This document shows positions 46,201-54,039 of a DNA stretch of 64,000 nucleotides, in pieces; position 1 is the first letter of the stretch, and each line of letters starts with the position of its first letter. The notes under the pieces were generated by a model that was not told the origin of the DNA, did no database searches, and saw only the letters and a list, made by a program, of their open reading frames with translations. The DNA is taken from contig CM023538.1 of the NCBI GenBank assembly GCA_013350335.1, positions 49,647,695 through 49,711,694 on the forward strand, written 5' to 3'. Source of the DNA: Chimonanthus salicifolius. Lineage: Eukaryota > Streptophyta > Magnoliopsida > Laurales > Calycanthaceae. The position numbers and the translations under genes were made by a program.

Positions 46201-49200
46201 ATATCTCGGTAAATCCGACTTTTTTACCCCTAATTACAACTTTTTGTATCTGATGTACATTGGAAAGCGACAATTTTACCTCTAAATATTAGATTTGTTA
46301 GCTCTTGAACTTTGGTTATTTTATATTATTATTGTAATATATTTTATATTTAGAATTATTAATATTAGTATCACAATTTTATTTAATTTGATTTAATTAG
46401 TATATTTTTGTATGTATATAGATTGGTGCATTGAAGATTTGAACTTTAGATCCAATTCTATCTCGGGAAACGAAGGTTAGACCAAACTGAATGAGAAAGA
46501 TATATGTTGGTAGCCTTTTCTACAGCAAGTGTATGAGTGAAAGAAAGAACAAAAGGAGAGAAAACGATTAACATCAGATCAGCCATCCTGCATATTTTCA
46601 AGAAAACAGAGCAGCAGGTGTTCACAATGCTTCTTGGTGTTCAGATTGCAGGCTGGGGTCAACTTCAAATAATAAAAAGAAGAGAAAGGCTTGATGATTT
46701 TTAGAAGCAACCAACCAAAGAAAGAACACAACAGAAGCGGTGAATGCAACTTGCAGCACATTGTGAAAAACTGTATAAGAAAACAACAAAACCAGCCAGC
46801 AACATGCAAGGGCAGTGGTTTTGCATGCAGCTAGTGGAATAAGAAAGAGAAGAAAGAGGAAAGTGGGACCTACATCTATGGCTTAAACAAAAATAAAGAA
46901 CAGAAGGAGAGGCCGACTGAGGTGAGATTAAGATAGAAGGGATGAGAAGTAGAAGTTGTCATGAAGGGATGTAGAAGAGAGGAAGGAGGCTACGTGGGTT
47001 CAAATGAAAAAGAAAAGAAAAGAAGGAAAGTGGGATGATGGACCGAAGAACAGGAAAAAAGAAAAGAAGAAACAAAAAATAGAGATTGCCGTGCTTATCT
47101 CAGAATCGACTGGAATTGAGAGTGGGTCCTACTTGCACTTGCTTAATTTTACATCTCCAAACCTCTTTAAATTGAGAGCCCCTTTCCCATCATAATCGAA
47201 CTGAGCACAGTGGAGAAAGCTAGGCCGAAACATAGGAATTCAGGCATTGCCTCGGGATCTCCGATGTGGCTTGAGTTCTATTTTTCATGTCTTTTTATTT
47301 TAATCTTTTCATAATGTTGTTCTAATTTTTGTAATGAGGTTGACGATGAAACCCCATTAATGAAATAATTTTCTTTTATTAACTTATTTAATTTCAATTA
47401 TGCGTGTTTGATTATTTATGATTTTTGCTTCATCAAATTAGTAGATGTTTATTATTTTTACCATCAATGCCATGTAATTTTTTGTTATTAATATTAATAT
47501 CTAATTAATTGAATGCTTGGTTTTTAATTGAATAAAAGTAAACCCTTTGATTTATTGTTTTCTTTTATTTTAATTTAAATACATTGGATGCTTAGATTAA
47601 TACTTTGATCCATTGTCTTTTGAATTAAGATAGGATACATTGAATTCTTAGAATTTACACTTTTAAGCAAAGGTAAATCAATTTTTGAATACTATATTAA
47701 TGAACTTAAATGTTTAAAACTCTTAAAATTGGGAATTAATAAATAAATAATTAGAAGATTACAGATGTAATGGTGGAACCAGATGCCTTTGTAATTTCTC
47801 TCACTTGATTTAATCTCAATTTTTAGTTGTTTTAATTAATTTTGCAATTCAATTCAATCATTCTCATGAAAAATTGTTAACTAGGTTAAGGTTAAAATAC
47901 TAGACTTTTTAATTTGTTTTCCCGTTCATTCTAAATCAAGTCTCTGTGGGTTCGACCTCGCACTTGCATATCTCTATACTCCAATTCGATTCGTGCACTT
48001 GCGAGTAATTATAAATTTAAAATTTGCTCAATAATATCATAATTTTGAGTGTTCATATTATTAGTCCAACATAGGTCAGCAACTCGGGTCGGGTTTTCAC
48101 CGACCCGAGAAATCATGCAGGATGGGTCGAGAATTTCAGGTCAGTGGGTCGGGTCGGGTTGAGAAGATAAAAACCCGCATGAAATTCTAGTCGGGTCGGG
48201 ACGGGTTGAGGATTTTACAAGGTAACCCGACCCGACCGGGCTAAAATTAGGATAAAATGGGTTCAGAATGCGGGTCGGTCAGAATTCGGGTCGGATTGCG
48301 AAGTTTGGGTTGAGATTCGGTTCGGGTTCCATAAATATCAACTCGGGTCGGATTGGATTTTAAGGAATCCAACCTGCCCAACCCAATCTGCAACCCTATT
48401 GCAGCGTAAATAACAACAGGTTACATTTAGATGCAAAGTAAGTTGGGAGACTACCATTTTTATAGCTCTCTTGAAGATATGTGTTGGTGTATCATTCATT
48501 CTAATCATTGCCATTGTCATTATCATACTTATTAATTTTATTATAATTTAAATATATTAAAAATATTTAAAATTAAAAAAAATTATGTAAACACAAAATG
48601 TATTTTTTTCAGTGTGTATCAGATTATCAGCCTCCATTTATTGATAGATCGACTAAATATGAGAGATAGAATGTTGGTGTATCATTCAGTTATGATTCCA
48701 ATAATTTAAAAATAAAATATCTATAAATTTAGAAAATTTTAGATTACATTAAAATGTATTTTTTAAGTGTGTATCGGCCTCCATTTATAGAAATATTAAT
48801 TAAATGAGAGAAAAAGAAAGAGACATAAACTGAAATTTTATTATTTTATTATTATATTAAAGGATGGAGAGAGATTGGTTGTCGCTATTGAAGGTACACT
48901 TACCTAATGATGGCAAATTTTTCAACGTGACGAAAAATGTTGCTATTGCTTGTTTGCTGTACTCTCTGGGATTGTAGGAAGCATTTTCAGGGTTTTCAAT
49001 CCGGATACCTGAGTCAAACACAAAATAACATTACCATGAAATTAAGATTTTTTTTTTAACGAGTTTCATTCAGAAGCTGGGAAAAATCCTAACAGATGCA
49101 AGGATGAGCTCAAAATGCGAGCAAGGAGAAGCCCACAACTCGGGTCAGTTAAAAAAAAAAATCAAGATAGATCTATTCTTATGGAACATCCATTTTTTTT

Positions 49201-52200
49201 TGAATAAACCATCCAAAAAATAACTTATATAAATTTCTATTTTTAATGACTTTTGGTCTAATGATGAACCTTTAAAATAAGGGGTTACTTATAAATTAAT
49301 CATGTACTGAAAAAAAGTTTATTTAATTCCATGTTCTTATCAGTGCACATGATAACATAGAAACGAGAATTTTTATACGTAAATCTAGTGGGAAGCTCGT
49401 AACAAAAATACTAATTAGACTTTTTACCAAGATTTGATTATGACGTAAAGAGGACTATATGAGTTAGGTATTTATGAAGTTTCACCTCGATCTTATCATC
49501 GTATCCTTTAATTTTAAATTTTAAAAATCAATTTCTTATATTTCTTTAAACTTTAAAGGTCAACATTTTATACCATTGATGACCAACTCCTATCTATGTA
49601 ATTACCTATCCAATATACCCAACTATATAACGACCATTATCCAATTAATAGAAAGTATTATGGAAGAGTCTCGCTTACAATAACATATCTTCATATTCTC
49701 ATATTAGAATAAAATTACTACTACAATATCATCTTTTACTTAAGAAAATTTGAATGCCAAACTCATGATATAGCGCACATAATATAGCACTGAGTTTATT
49801 AAAAACAATTGCACATATTATAGCACTGAGTTTATTAATGATTTGTTTTATAACTTAAAATAAATTAACCCAAAACTGGTATGGGATAATTTTTTATATA
49901 TAGTTAATATAGAGAGCTTTGCCTTCGCTCACAATAAGTAAGAAATTATGAGTCATGATCCCATGTTCCCATGTAGCAAATGCTTTTTTTTTTCTTTATT
50001 CTTTTATAATTTTGTTTTTTAGAAGTATTCTTTATTGTTGATTAATATATGCTGCAGCTGTTTTTTTTTAATAATGAAAGTATCTCTGAGGTATTTATCC
50101 AACAAGATTAATTCTCTAGAACTTGTCCTGTATAGCCTACACAGCCGGTCCGCTTAAGCTAGAGGCAGACAGGAGTTGAGACGACATGAGGAGAAAACCC
50201 ACTCAAGATTAACCAGTGTGCCACACACCCAAAGAGAGAAAGATAAACTCACATGAGTAGATGATACGATCCATAAATCCAAGTTGAGTTCCACTTTTGA
50301 AGGCAGTGGGCTTCGTTGCGAGAATTGATAGAGGAGTTTCTTCAGCGTTATTCTTCTTAAATAGGATGCCTTCATAGTTATCAGAGGAATACGAGTGGAG
50401 TATGTGATAAGCCAGTTCTGCCAAACACATACAAATAGAAGAGTGTGAATTCAAGCATTAGGTCACCAGTGATTGTTGCTCGTAAGGTGAGATTGTTCTT
50501 CCCATTATATACTGTTTCAACTGTGTACCAACCAATAATCATTACCACTTCTCACATTGCTGCTTCCAATCTATTCATCTAAAATCATAGTTTCCACTTT
50601 TCTACTTATGCTTTCTTATCAGTTATCACAATAAATCTTCCATTAGTAAATAAATAAAAACATAAATAATTTTCTCCAGGTAAGAAGATTTGATATAGGG
50701 TTTATTGTAAAGATTAATGATCCTGGAGGGAACTTCTAAAAATAGAGATTTATTTGAGTGTCAACTTCGAATTTTTTCATTTGTTGTTTACATTTAACTT
50801 ACAATATGACATATAAACAAATAAAGTAACAAATGCCGTATTAAGTCAAGCTTTGTACAACATTTATCTAAAAACCTAAAACTTAAATTTAGCTTTGATA
50901 CCACTTGTTATGACCTGAGTTTCCAACCCAAAAGACTAATATATTAAGTGAAGTAACCTAAGTCATTTATTAACTCCTAGATCTCCCTCTACACTTCCAA
51001 TATGATACTTGTTCGAAGCAACCTTAACACATTTTACCTAATCCATCAAATGCCAAAGAGGAGAAAGTGTCCATTGTTGAAAACGACTGCCATGGTTGCT
51101 TTTCTCTTCGAATCCACACCAAATATGTCACATGGATAAATTTTATCATCATCTAAGTGAGTGTCTGCTATCTTGGAATTTTTTTTGTTAAAATAAGTAA
51201 TGGGACCTAATTATTAAAGATATCTAATTGTAGAAAGTGAAAAGGTTGTAGAATAGAGTTACATGAGTGTAAAAGAGATAGTGGATTCATGAAAGATAAT
51301 TTGGTTAAGTTTAATTAGTGTAATGAGAAGTAAAAATTTGAATGGATGAAGGTGATCTAAGAGGGAGGAATATGCACGTACCAAAGTCTTCATGTGAGAT
51401 TGCGGTGTGAAGAGCGGTGTTGCCTTTAAGTGTGGAAGCAGTGATTACATTCGGATTGGCATATCCTTGAAGATACGTGTAGATGCCGATGTCCCCATGC
51501 CAAGCAGCTAAGAACAGGGGTGTTTGTCCCTCGTCATTACGTATATTAACCAGAGGAGGACATATTTTGACCATTTGTTCGATCAGATCTCTCATTCCTT
51601 TGCCGACGGCCAAGTGCAGAGGGTTGTTCCCTTTTTCGTCCTTTCTCTTCAGTTCGTCCTCATTGATGATTTTCAGAACCTCCTTAGCATGGTCAGCATT
51701 TCCGAGGGAGACAGCCATATGAAGTGGGGTTTGATGAGGAACCTCTCTCATTGCATTTATAGCCTCACGTATCTGTCCATACTCGTCCGTCACTTCTTTC
51801 CACATTCCTACAGCGGCATGTTGGAGCAACGGACTGGTTAGAATGGAGAGAGGCGTCTCTCCCTTTCGATTTCCGTCTGGATTAGAAGGGGAGAGCGGAG
51901 GACTATCACTTGGCACATCGATAAGAAGCCCGTCGCCGCAGCTATGTGGAGGGCTGTGTTGCCATCTCTGTCCTTCGTTTTAAGGATGTCTCCATTAACA
52001 TTTGCCAACACTTGTTCTACAATCTTAAATTTGGAACTGTTGTAGGCTAACAAGTGAAGAGAGGTTTGACCCAATTCGTTCAATACGAGTCTTCTGGCAA
52101 GTGGTACCTTCTTATATGCTTCGACCAAATAGCTCCAATACATTGGTGCATTCACAAATTCGAGCATCAATTTCTTTAGTTCTTCGTAGTCTTTCGAAGG

Positions 52201-52368
52201 CATAATCTCTTCCGCAGGTAGGTTCTGATATCTTTTCAGCCAAGCATTCCATCCCTTTGCGAGTGTTCCATGTCTGTCAAGCTTCCATTCGCTTTCTATG
52301 GGTTTCTGTTTCATGACTCTCTGTTGCAATTCCCAGTTTAGCTCGTTGAGTTCCAATTTGCCTGCCAT
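30673..52368 (-). CDS. Ankyrin-repeat/PGG-domain membrane protein (ACD6-like), six exons, one frameshift
   Basis: The proposed exons on the minus strand are 52368-51382, 50417-50253, 49008-48904, 45967-45878, 32531-32107 and 31290-30673. All borders are AG/GT. Introns 1-4 are phase 1 and intron 5 is phase 0, and the frame carries through every junction. The product would be about 796 aa: N-terminal ankyrin repeats, a linker, more ankyrin-like helices, and a C-terminal PGG domain with about four membrane helices. Known relatives such as Arabidopsis ACD6 act at membranes in salicylate-linked defence; that role is inferred from family only. The 1-base frameshift near 51870 makes it a pseudogene unless it is a sequence error. 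The 13.3-kb intron 4 holds two DNA transposons. The alternative is that 5' and 3' halves belong to two different broken genes. Confidence 0.7.
31291..32106 (-). other. Ankyrin-PGG intron 5
   Basis: This is an 816-bp phase-0 intron, GTGAGT...ATCAG, AT-rich. From about 31935 upward its sequence is shared with block B. No insertion was recognised. Confidence 0.6.
32107..32531 (-). CDS. Ankyrin-PGG gene exon 5
   Basis: The acceptor TTAATAG precedes 32531 and the donor GTGAGT follows 32107. The 425 bp encode VEKIMNTKRKHLLVKRIL, an ankyrin-like ETLLLIAAKLGVTEIVKEIL and LLLAIENRQADVFELLL, and then KALHLAASY with the HWEIKWYN word that precedes PGG exons in this family. A near-identical orphan copy with a nonsense codon is at 7290-7720. 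Confidence 0.85.
32925..34280 (+). mobile_element. Degenerate hAT transposon, copy 2, with 8-bp target duplication
   Basis: The ends are CAGGGCCTGCCCTGG and CAGGGCCGGCCCTG, flanked by a perfect 8-bp duplication GCTGCACC (32917-32924 and 34281-34288), diagnostic of the hAT superfamily. About 33929-34140 translates as a relic of the hAT dimerisation region (SFSS/KLKLIKSYL-like and ERLNRLAILS-like words) with stops. The element lies in intron 4 of the ankyrin-PGG gene. It carries the better-preserved tRNA-Gly-like segment at 33052-33120. Confidence 0.9.
33052..33120 (+). other. tRNA-Gly(UCC)-like segment, copy 2
   Basis: The order is CTCTAGTTTGGTTATGATG (A-box-like), CCTTCCAAG (anticodon-loop-like), then GACCCGAGTTCAAATCTTGG (B-box-like). 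The stems are imperfect. Confidence 0.35.
34289..34941. other. Intron 4 spacer with MITE
   Basis: This is AT-rich intron sequence between the hAT element and the Mutator-like element. It contains one MITE (34664-34854) and the left target duplication ATAAAATA (34934-34941). Confidence 0.5.
34664..34854. mobile_element. MITE of the CTCCCTCCGTCCCA family, copy 4
   Basis: It starts TTCCCTATGTCTGAATTTAG, a diverged left end, and ends ...AAAATAGAACGAAGGGAG followed by TA. The inner AATACAAATATTTTAAAT word is shared with the other copies. Confidence 0.6.
34942..36210 (+). repeat. Left terminal inverted repeat and palindrome array
   Basis: After about 85 bp of unique terminal sequence, roughly 33 perfect copies of ATTCATTCGAATGAAT (by eye) and several degenerate ones occur in pairs separated by short linkers. 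In the outer third the linkers include a 34-bp hairpin with GGGCTGAACAGTA arms (35148, 35308, 35416). In the inner two thirds the linkers alternate GGGCTG, CAGCCC, GCCTGAAAATGTGC and a GCCTGGACTGCCATTCTCAG type, giving a higher-order unit of about 130 bp. Confidence 0.9.
36250..36719 (+). promoter_or_regulatory. Leader and likely promoter region of the MURA-like gene
   Basis: TTATATATAAAT near 36208-36219 can serve as a TATA element just inside the palindrome array. A telo-box-like AAAACCCTAAACCCTCG follows at 36255. Next come about 300 bp of repeated CCCTTAAACCCC/TTTTCAACCC words. GGTAAGTCC at 36683 and TTTTTTTCTAG at about 36700-36710 could bound a small leader intron just before the ATG at 36720. 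Confidence 0.4.
36720..38907 (+). CDS. MURA-like (MULE) transposase
   Basis: The likely original start is ATG 36720 (MEFVEGCFESREDL), but TAA at 36792-36794 interrupts after 24 codons. The next ATG in frame, 36888, opens 658 codons. Positions counted from 36888: FAR1-like DNA-binding part with RQCNCPFEVKG and LEHNHD (about 13-43); MULE catalytic core with D162 (MDCTYKTNRY), D225 (LLTDRELALKNAI), CSWHINKN (246-253) and probable E339 (SRVEGAHAILK); SWIM-like GLPCAHKM (434-441); CCHC knuckle CGLCKNTGHTRRTC (557-570). A 3' intron GTAAGT 38760 to CAG 38853 would replace the hydrophobic read-through tail by a final exon ending DDFLQWWNQ at 38907. It would excise and insert the element by binding its ends. 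Confidence 0.88.
38908..39148. terminator. Shared 3' region between two convergent transposon genes
   Basis: About 240 bp lie between the two stop codons. They contain AATAACATTT-type and AATAATATAAC A-rich signals and a poly(A) run of 16-18 (39128-39143) close to the minus-strand stop. Polyadenylation signals for both transcripts probably lie here. No separate gene is seen. Confidence 0.35.
39149..41203 (-). CDS. Putative plant transposon protein (TPP-type domain) with Ala/Pro repeat tail
   Basis: 684 codons uninterrupted from ATG 41203 to TGA 39149. Residues 6-20 are basic and NLS-like (KRKATSTRGGKKQKK). Residues about 60-285 match the putative plant transposon protein family found in retroelement and transposon ORFs, with words MYPTVVKEFYANVERIDDES, VRGQEI and NCVCPRKGHTTVTWFDVFLI. 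About 325-370 is a predicted coiled coil (SISSLEEKMDQRYDQVSARL). From about 380 the protein is Ala/Pro/Gly/Ser-rich. The last 130 residues are repeats of APPAAPP and DAPPAAPLDAPP and end PDIICL. Its job in transposition is unknown; DNA binding or partnering with MURA is only a guess. It is not a captured host gene that I recognise. Confidence 0.8.
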   Translation of the reverse strand: MASSSKRKATSTRGGKKQKKDTAFDPTYFVSSEAATMYREDFSTRSFIFGKIVDLSYFTQFGFKVEDLFEKIGWGSFLALKSDMYPTVVKEFYANVERIDDESVKTSVRGQEIVITRDRLDLLYNLPKDAIRKYDSRTWPTDVEGFDVLVALNEICGRTDITEKKTPPLTNLTLEARIIHHIVVNCVCPRKGHTTVTWFDVFLIWCIMNGKKISLSHIIISHMRACRKTRRCSLPYGLFLCSFFEERGIPLLPDDKVSLDRFDYFNDSTLKKMGFQLDAVSKKWVPKVVEALQLQVPPPPEPSEAREAREAGTPPQEGSTGINTQQILDSISSLEEKMDQRYDQVSARLDVMQNQIIDTLRLAVLIAQERGITAALGAEADGSLRARVSKEYAGATFVPIRPFGSAASALGATSGSPARPFRSAASASTSASNIPARPSRSSAPPSGAGSGTHTPTSGAGAGTHGPTSGAGASASAAAAGSSTPARPFGAVLGPQVRPIGLVAFGHSVRPTGLAAASGPRIGPTGVAAATGSRSVHSRAPAVSRPRSRHTALIPYVPPVHAPAGAPPAAPPPAPPAAPPVHTPPAAPPAAPAAARPAAPPAAPSAAPPAAPPDAPPAAPLDAPPDAPPAAPLDAPPDAPPAAPLAAPDAPPATPPIAPLDAPPDAPPAASPASPSTSDPDIICL
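39180..39540. repeat. Coding minisatellite of the TPP protein tail
   Basis: On the plus strand this is tandem GCAGGAGGTGCATCAGG-like units with 12-15-bp sub-periods, all in frame with the Ala/Pro tail of the minus-strand gene. The plus-strand frames over it (Gly/Ala-rich or Gln/Val-rich) are by-products of the repeat. Confidence 0.8.
41204..41620 (-). promoter_or_regulatory. Leader and likely promoter of the TPP gene with six-fold tandem repeat
   Basis: At about 41278-41400 six units of about 20 bp of the form GTGTGATTCGAATGAATGGG lie in the leader. They carry half of the array palindrome (ATTCGAATGAAT). Further out is CCGAACCCTAACCCC (minus strand, near 41585), a telo-box-like word as in the MURA leader. 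TTATATATTAAG at about 41615 could give a TATA element, mirroring the position of the one at the left end. Confidence 0.45.
41625..42673 (-). repeat. Right terminal inverted repeat and palindrome array
   Basis: This is the inverse of the left end, with about 25 perfect ATTCATTCGAATGAAT copies (by eye). The GGGCTGAACAGTA hairpins lie at 42134, 42242 and 42402. The outermost roughly 85 bp is a perfect inverse of 34942 onward. It is about 200 bp shorter than the left array, so units were gained or lost at one end. Confidence 0.9.
42682..44935. other. Intron 4 stretch, no gene
   Basis: This is mostly AT-rich DNA. 43318-43700 carries a block that starts after a T run (TTTTTTTTGAAACGATAAATT) and reads like a worn retroelement tail; no protein was recognised. 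44140-44520 contains a direct repeat pair, with units sharing AAATATAGAGTTTTGAGTTGGTCCAAAAATTAA at about 44273 and 44426. Confidence 0.4.
44936..45151. mobile_element. MITE of the CTCCCTCCGTCCCA family, copy 5
   Basis: It starts CTCTTCCGTCCCATTTTAG after TA and ends with inverted ...TAAATTGGGACAGAGAGAG before TA. At 216 bp it is the longest copy in the window. Confidence 0.7.
45250..45600. repeat. Degenerate GGGTCATGGGTCATAAATC-type repeat
   Basis: Irregular repeats of words like TGGGTC(A/T)TGAGTCGTG and GGGTCATGGGTCATAAATCAAG occur within intron 4. No family is assigned. Confidence 0.35.
45878..45967 (-). CDS. Ankyrin-PGG gene exon 4
   Basis: The acceptor TTCTTATAG precedes 45967 and the donor GTGAGT follows 45878. 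The 90 bp read (A)LKMIYKSYFVKNCCSEDL then ESPPSANEVPI, in phase with exon 3 before it and with exon 5 after it (the shared codon becomes Val in IVEKI). A weaker similar sequence near 48470-48490 was considered and is less well supported. Confidence 0.6.
46120..46240. repeat. Palindromic GGCCGATATCGGCC segment
   Basis: ATCTTGGCCGATATCGGCCG followed by AGATCTTGGCTGTTATCGG forms a near-perfect palindrome and resembles the terminus of a DNA transposon. Only one end was found. Confidence 0.35.
46505..48071 (+). mobile_element. Candidate solo LTR (gypsy-type), 1.57 kb, in intron 3
   Basis: It starts TGTTGGTAGCC, ends TTAGTCCAACA, and so has TG...CA with a 6-bp inverted terminus. The last 140 bp (CTCTGTGGGTTCGACCTCGC then GTGCACTTGCGAG) is a block I recognise from 3' ends of plant gypsy-type LTRs. 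AATGAGGTTGACGATGAAACC and an AATGAAATAA word precede it. No matching 5-bp flanks were found (ATATA against TAGGT); the following element may have disturbed them. It is antisense to the ankyrin-PGG gene. Confidence 0.5.
48072..48404. mobile_element. GGGTCGGGT-rich short DNA element
   Basis: This is about 330 bp dominated by GGGTCGGGT/ACCCGACCC words. The ends are roughly inverted: TAGGTCAGCAACTCGGGTCGGG against the inverse of CCCAACCCAATCTGCAACCCTA. This style is common in non-autonomous plant DNA transposons. No target duplication could be fixed. Confidence 0.45.
48904..49008 (-). CDS. Ankyrin-PGG gene exon 3
   Basis: The acceptor GACTCAG precedes 49008 and the donor GTAAGT follows 48904. 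The 105 bp continue exon 2 in phase as IRIENPENASYNPREYSK, then QAIATFFVTLKNLPSL. It is too short to appear as an open frame by length alone. Support comes from the splice sites, phase and composition. Confidence 0.65.
49009..51381 (-). other. Ankyrin-PGG introns 2 and 1 (around exon 2)
   Basis: 49009-50252 and 50418-51381 are AT-rich introns bounded by good splice sites. 49050-49145 holds a T-run followed by TTTCATTCAGAAGC, perhaps the end of a retroelement copy. Nothing else was recognised. Confidence 0.5.
50253..50417 (-). CDS. Ankyrin-PGG gene exon 2
   Basis: The acceptor TTTGGCAG precedes 50417 and the donor GTGAGT follows 50253. The 165 bp encode (E)LAYHILHSYSSDNYEG then ETPLSILATKPTAFKSGT and DRIIYS. 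This is a stretch I recognise as conserved in plant ankyrin-PGG proteins between the ankyrin repeats and the linker. The incoming phase 1 base from exon 1 makes the Glu codon. Confidence 0.8.
51382..52368 (-). CDS. Ankyrin-PGG gene exon 1: N-terminal ankyrin repeats
   Basis: The ATG at 52368 (MAGKLELNELNW) was chosen because family members start shortly before the first repeat; the frame stays open upstream to about 52572 but with untypical sequence. Ankyrin-type words are GQTSLHLLAYNSS, GNTALHIAAATGF, QTPLHMAVSLGNAD, GNNPLHLAVGKGM, GQTPLFLAAWHGD and GNTALHTAISHED, so about six repeats. The reading frame changes by one base between LLIQTE and NRKGETPLSIL (about 51868-51874), best explained by loss of one A in a short A run. 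The donor is GTACGT after the codon for F in HEDF. Confidence 0.85.
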
Positions 52369-53212
52369 GGCTTTCCGTTCCTCCAAATGAATTCCAAGAA
52401 AGTGGCAAATTGGAACTACGAAATTGCTGACTCGGCTTCTCCTCCCGCTAACTCTACTTACTTCTTTTCCTCTCAGCCACGTTGGATACACTACAGTACA
52501 GTTGAACGGCTTTATAACAATTAAGTTCAGAGATAATTGAATGATTAGATTAATTATCAAAATTTCAATCAAATAATTGAAAATAAAATTTATTAGCTAA
52601 ATTTTCATTTCAACATCAACATAAAATCATTAGATCAGTATTTAATCTACGATTTTAACTGTGATATTTAACATACATAAATTCATATAAAAAGATTAGA
52701 ATTAAATTGTAAATAGAAAACAACAACTAATGATTTATTTGGAAGTAGACCATACAGTTGCCAATCTAAATTTATTTTAGTTCATATTGTACGAACTACG
52801 AAGAAATAAATTATCAATTGACGTCAAAATTATATTTTAAACAAGACAACATAATTTCAATAGTAAGCATTAATTTTTCCAACCTTCATATCGGGTGACT
52901 TAAAATTTAAAATAAATACTCAATTTTGTACAATTAGATCATTTTTTGCCATTAACTTTATTAATCAGATCATACAATCTTATACATAAGATTTGCAAGT
53001 ATTTTCGTGTATCTATAAGATTAGTCTTACCTCTAATATGAACAAAAATACCCATATTATTAAAAAAAAAAAAGAAATAAACTAATAGAAAGATTATTTC
53101 AAACATGATAAATGAAAATCACAAAGAACATTACCAGAAGATTTCACTGGTCTCCCTCACCTCTCACCTCCTTATGCCTCAATAGCATCTTATGTTTGAA
53201 ATATTTATAGTG
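52369..53212 (-). promoter_or_regulatory. Leader and possible promoter of the ankyrin-PGG gene
   Basis: On the minus strand, CTATAAATA at 53202-53210 is a good TATA element. About 30-70 bp downstream is a GA-rich leader (GGTGAGAGGTGAGGGAGACC) ending at a possible donor GTAATG near 53133. A possible acceptor TGTACTGTAG lies about 52493, giving a leader intron of about 640 bp before the ATG at 52368. This is inference from signals only. Confidence 0.4.
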
Positions 53213-54039
53213 ATTTGATATATGGATGCAAGACCTAAACTCGACTTCATTCTCTAATATTTTAAGACGACTATATACTGAATGGATTTAACTATTCGGA
53301 GCTTCCCATAATAATAACAATAATGAGCCTTGGTCAATATTCTAGAAGAACTAAGTGGGGCGTATACATGGGAATATAGTAGTATTTATCTTTAATACTT
53401 GTGTTGCATTTATATTAAATGTCATTTATTATATTTTAAAATATTTATTGAGAAAAAAATATTTTTATAACTACAGTATTAAAAGTATTTCTTCACTAAT
53501 TACTTAAATATCTTAACTCCTATTTATTCTCTACTTTGTCGGAGATATATAAATTAAATAACTTATTTCTCACAGCATTTGATCAAGTAGTAAGATACAA
53601 TTATTAGAAAAAAATAAAAGAATGAAGAATCTTTAAATTTCTTTGTGCCTCCTTTATTTTAAAAGTTATGGGAGAAAAGATTTTATTTAAAAATAAATTT
53701 TAGACAACTCTTAAATTGGTATTTTTTTTTAAAGACCAAAGTGTTCAAGTCTCTTAGAGTGCCTGACTAATCTTTGGGGCATGTGCAAACCTCCCTATCC
53801 ATGCACACTAGATAATACTATAGGGAGTGACTCATTCTAATTTTGGACCATCAATTCTTCATGGCTAAAATTTGAAGCTTATAATTTTTTTTTGGATTAA
53901 CGTGTGAGAAACTCAGATACAATCCTATTAAAATCTCCACGGATGAGCCTATTACCCGTAATGCACATAAAGTTAGACTATGAGGGCCTGAACATGCAAC
54001 CTCTTGCTTCGTGAGATGGGAGACAACCCGTTGAACTAA
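53213..54039. other. Non-genic stretch upstream of the ankyrin-PGG gene
   Basis: This is AT-rich. 53885-54045 contains a block (ACGTGTGAGAAACTCAGATAC ... CCCGTTGAACTAA) that looks like a short interspersed element inserted into repeat copy 4, since the flanking words AATTTGAAGCTTATAA and AATTGCTAATTGAGATGTGG are contiguous in other copies. Confidence 0.4.

Noticed and set aside
47004..47195. 63-codon Lys/Glu-rich plus-strand frame
   Set aside because: It is a low-complexity purine run inside the LTR candidate and is not a recognisable protein.
48338..48526. Alternative exon 4 of the ankyrin-PGG gene (AIKMVV... near 48480)
   Set aside because: It has a weak acceptor, overlaps the GGGTCGGGT-rich element, and does not give as good a phase-compatible exit as 45878-45967.
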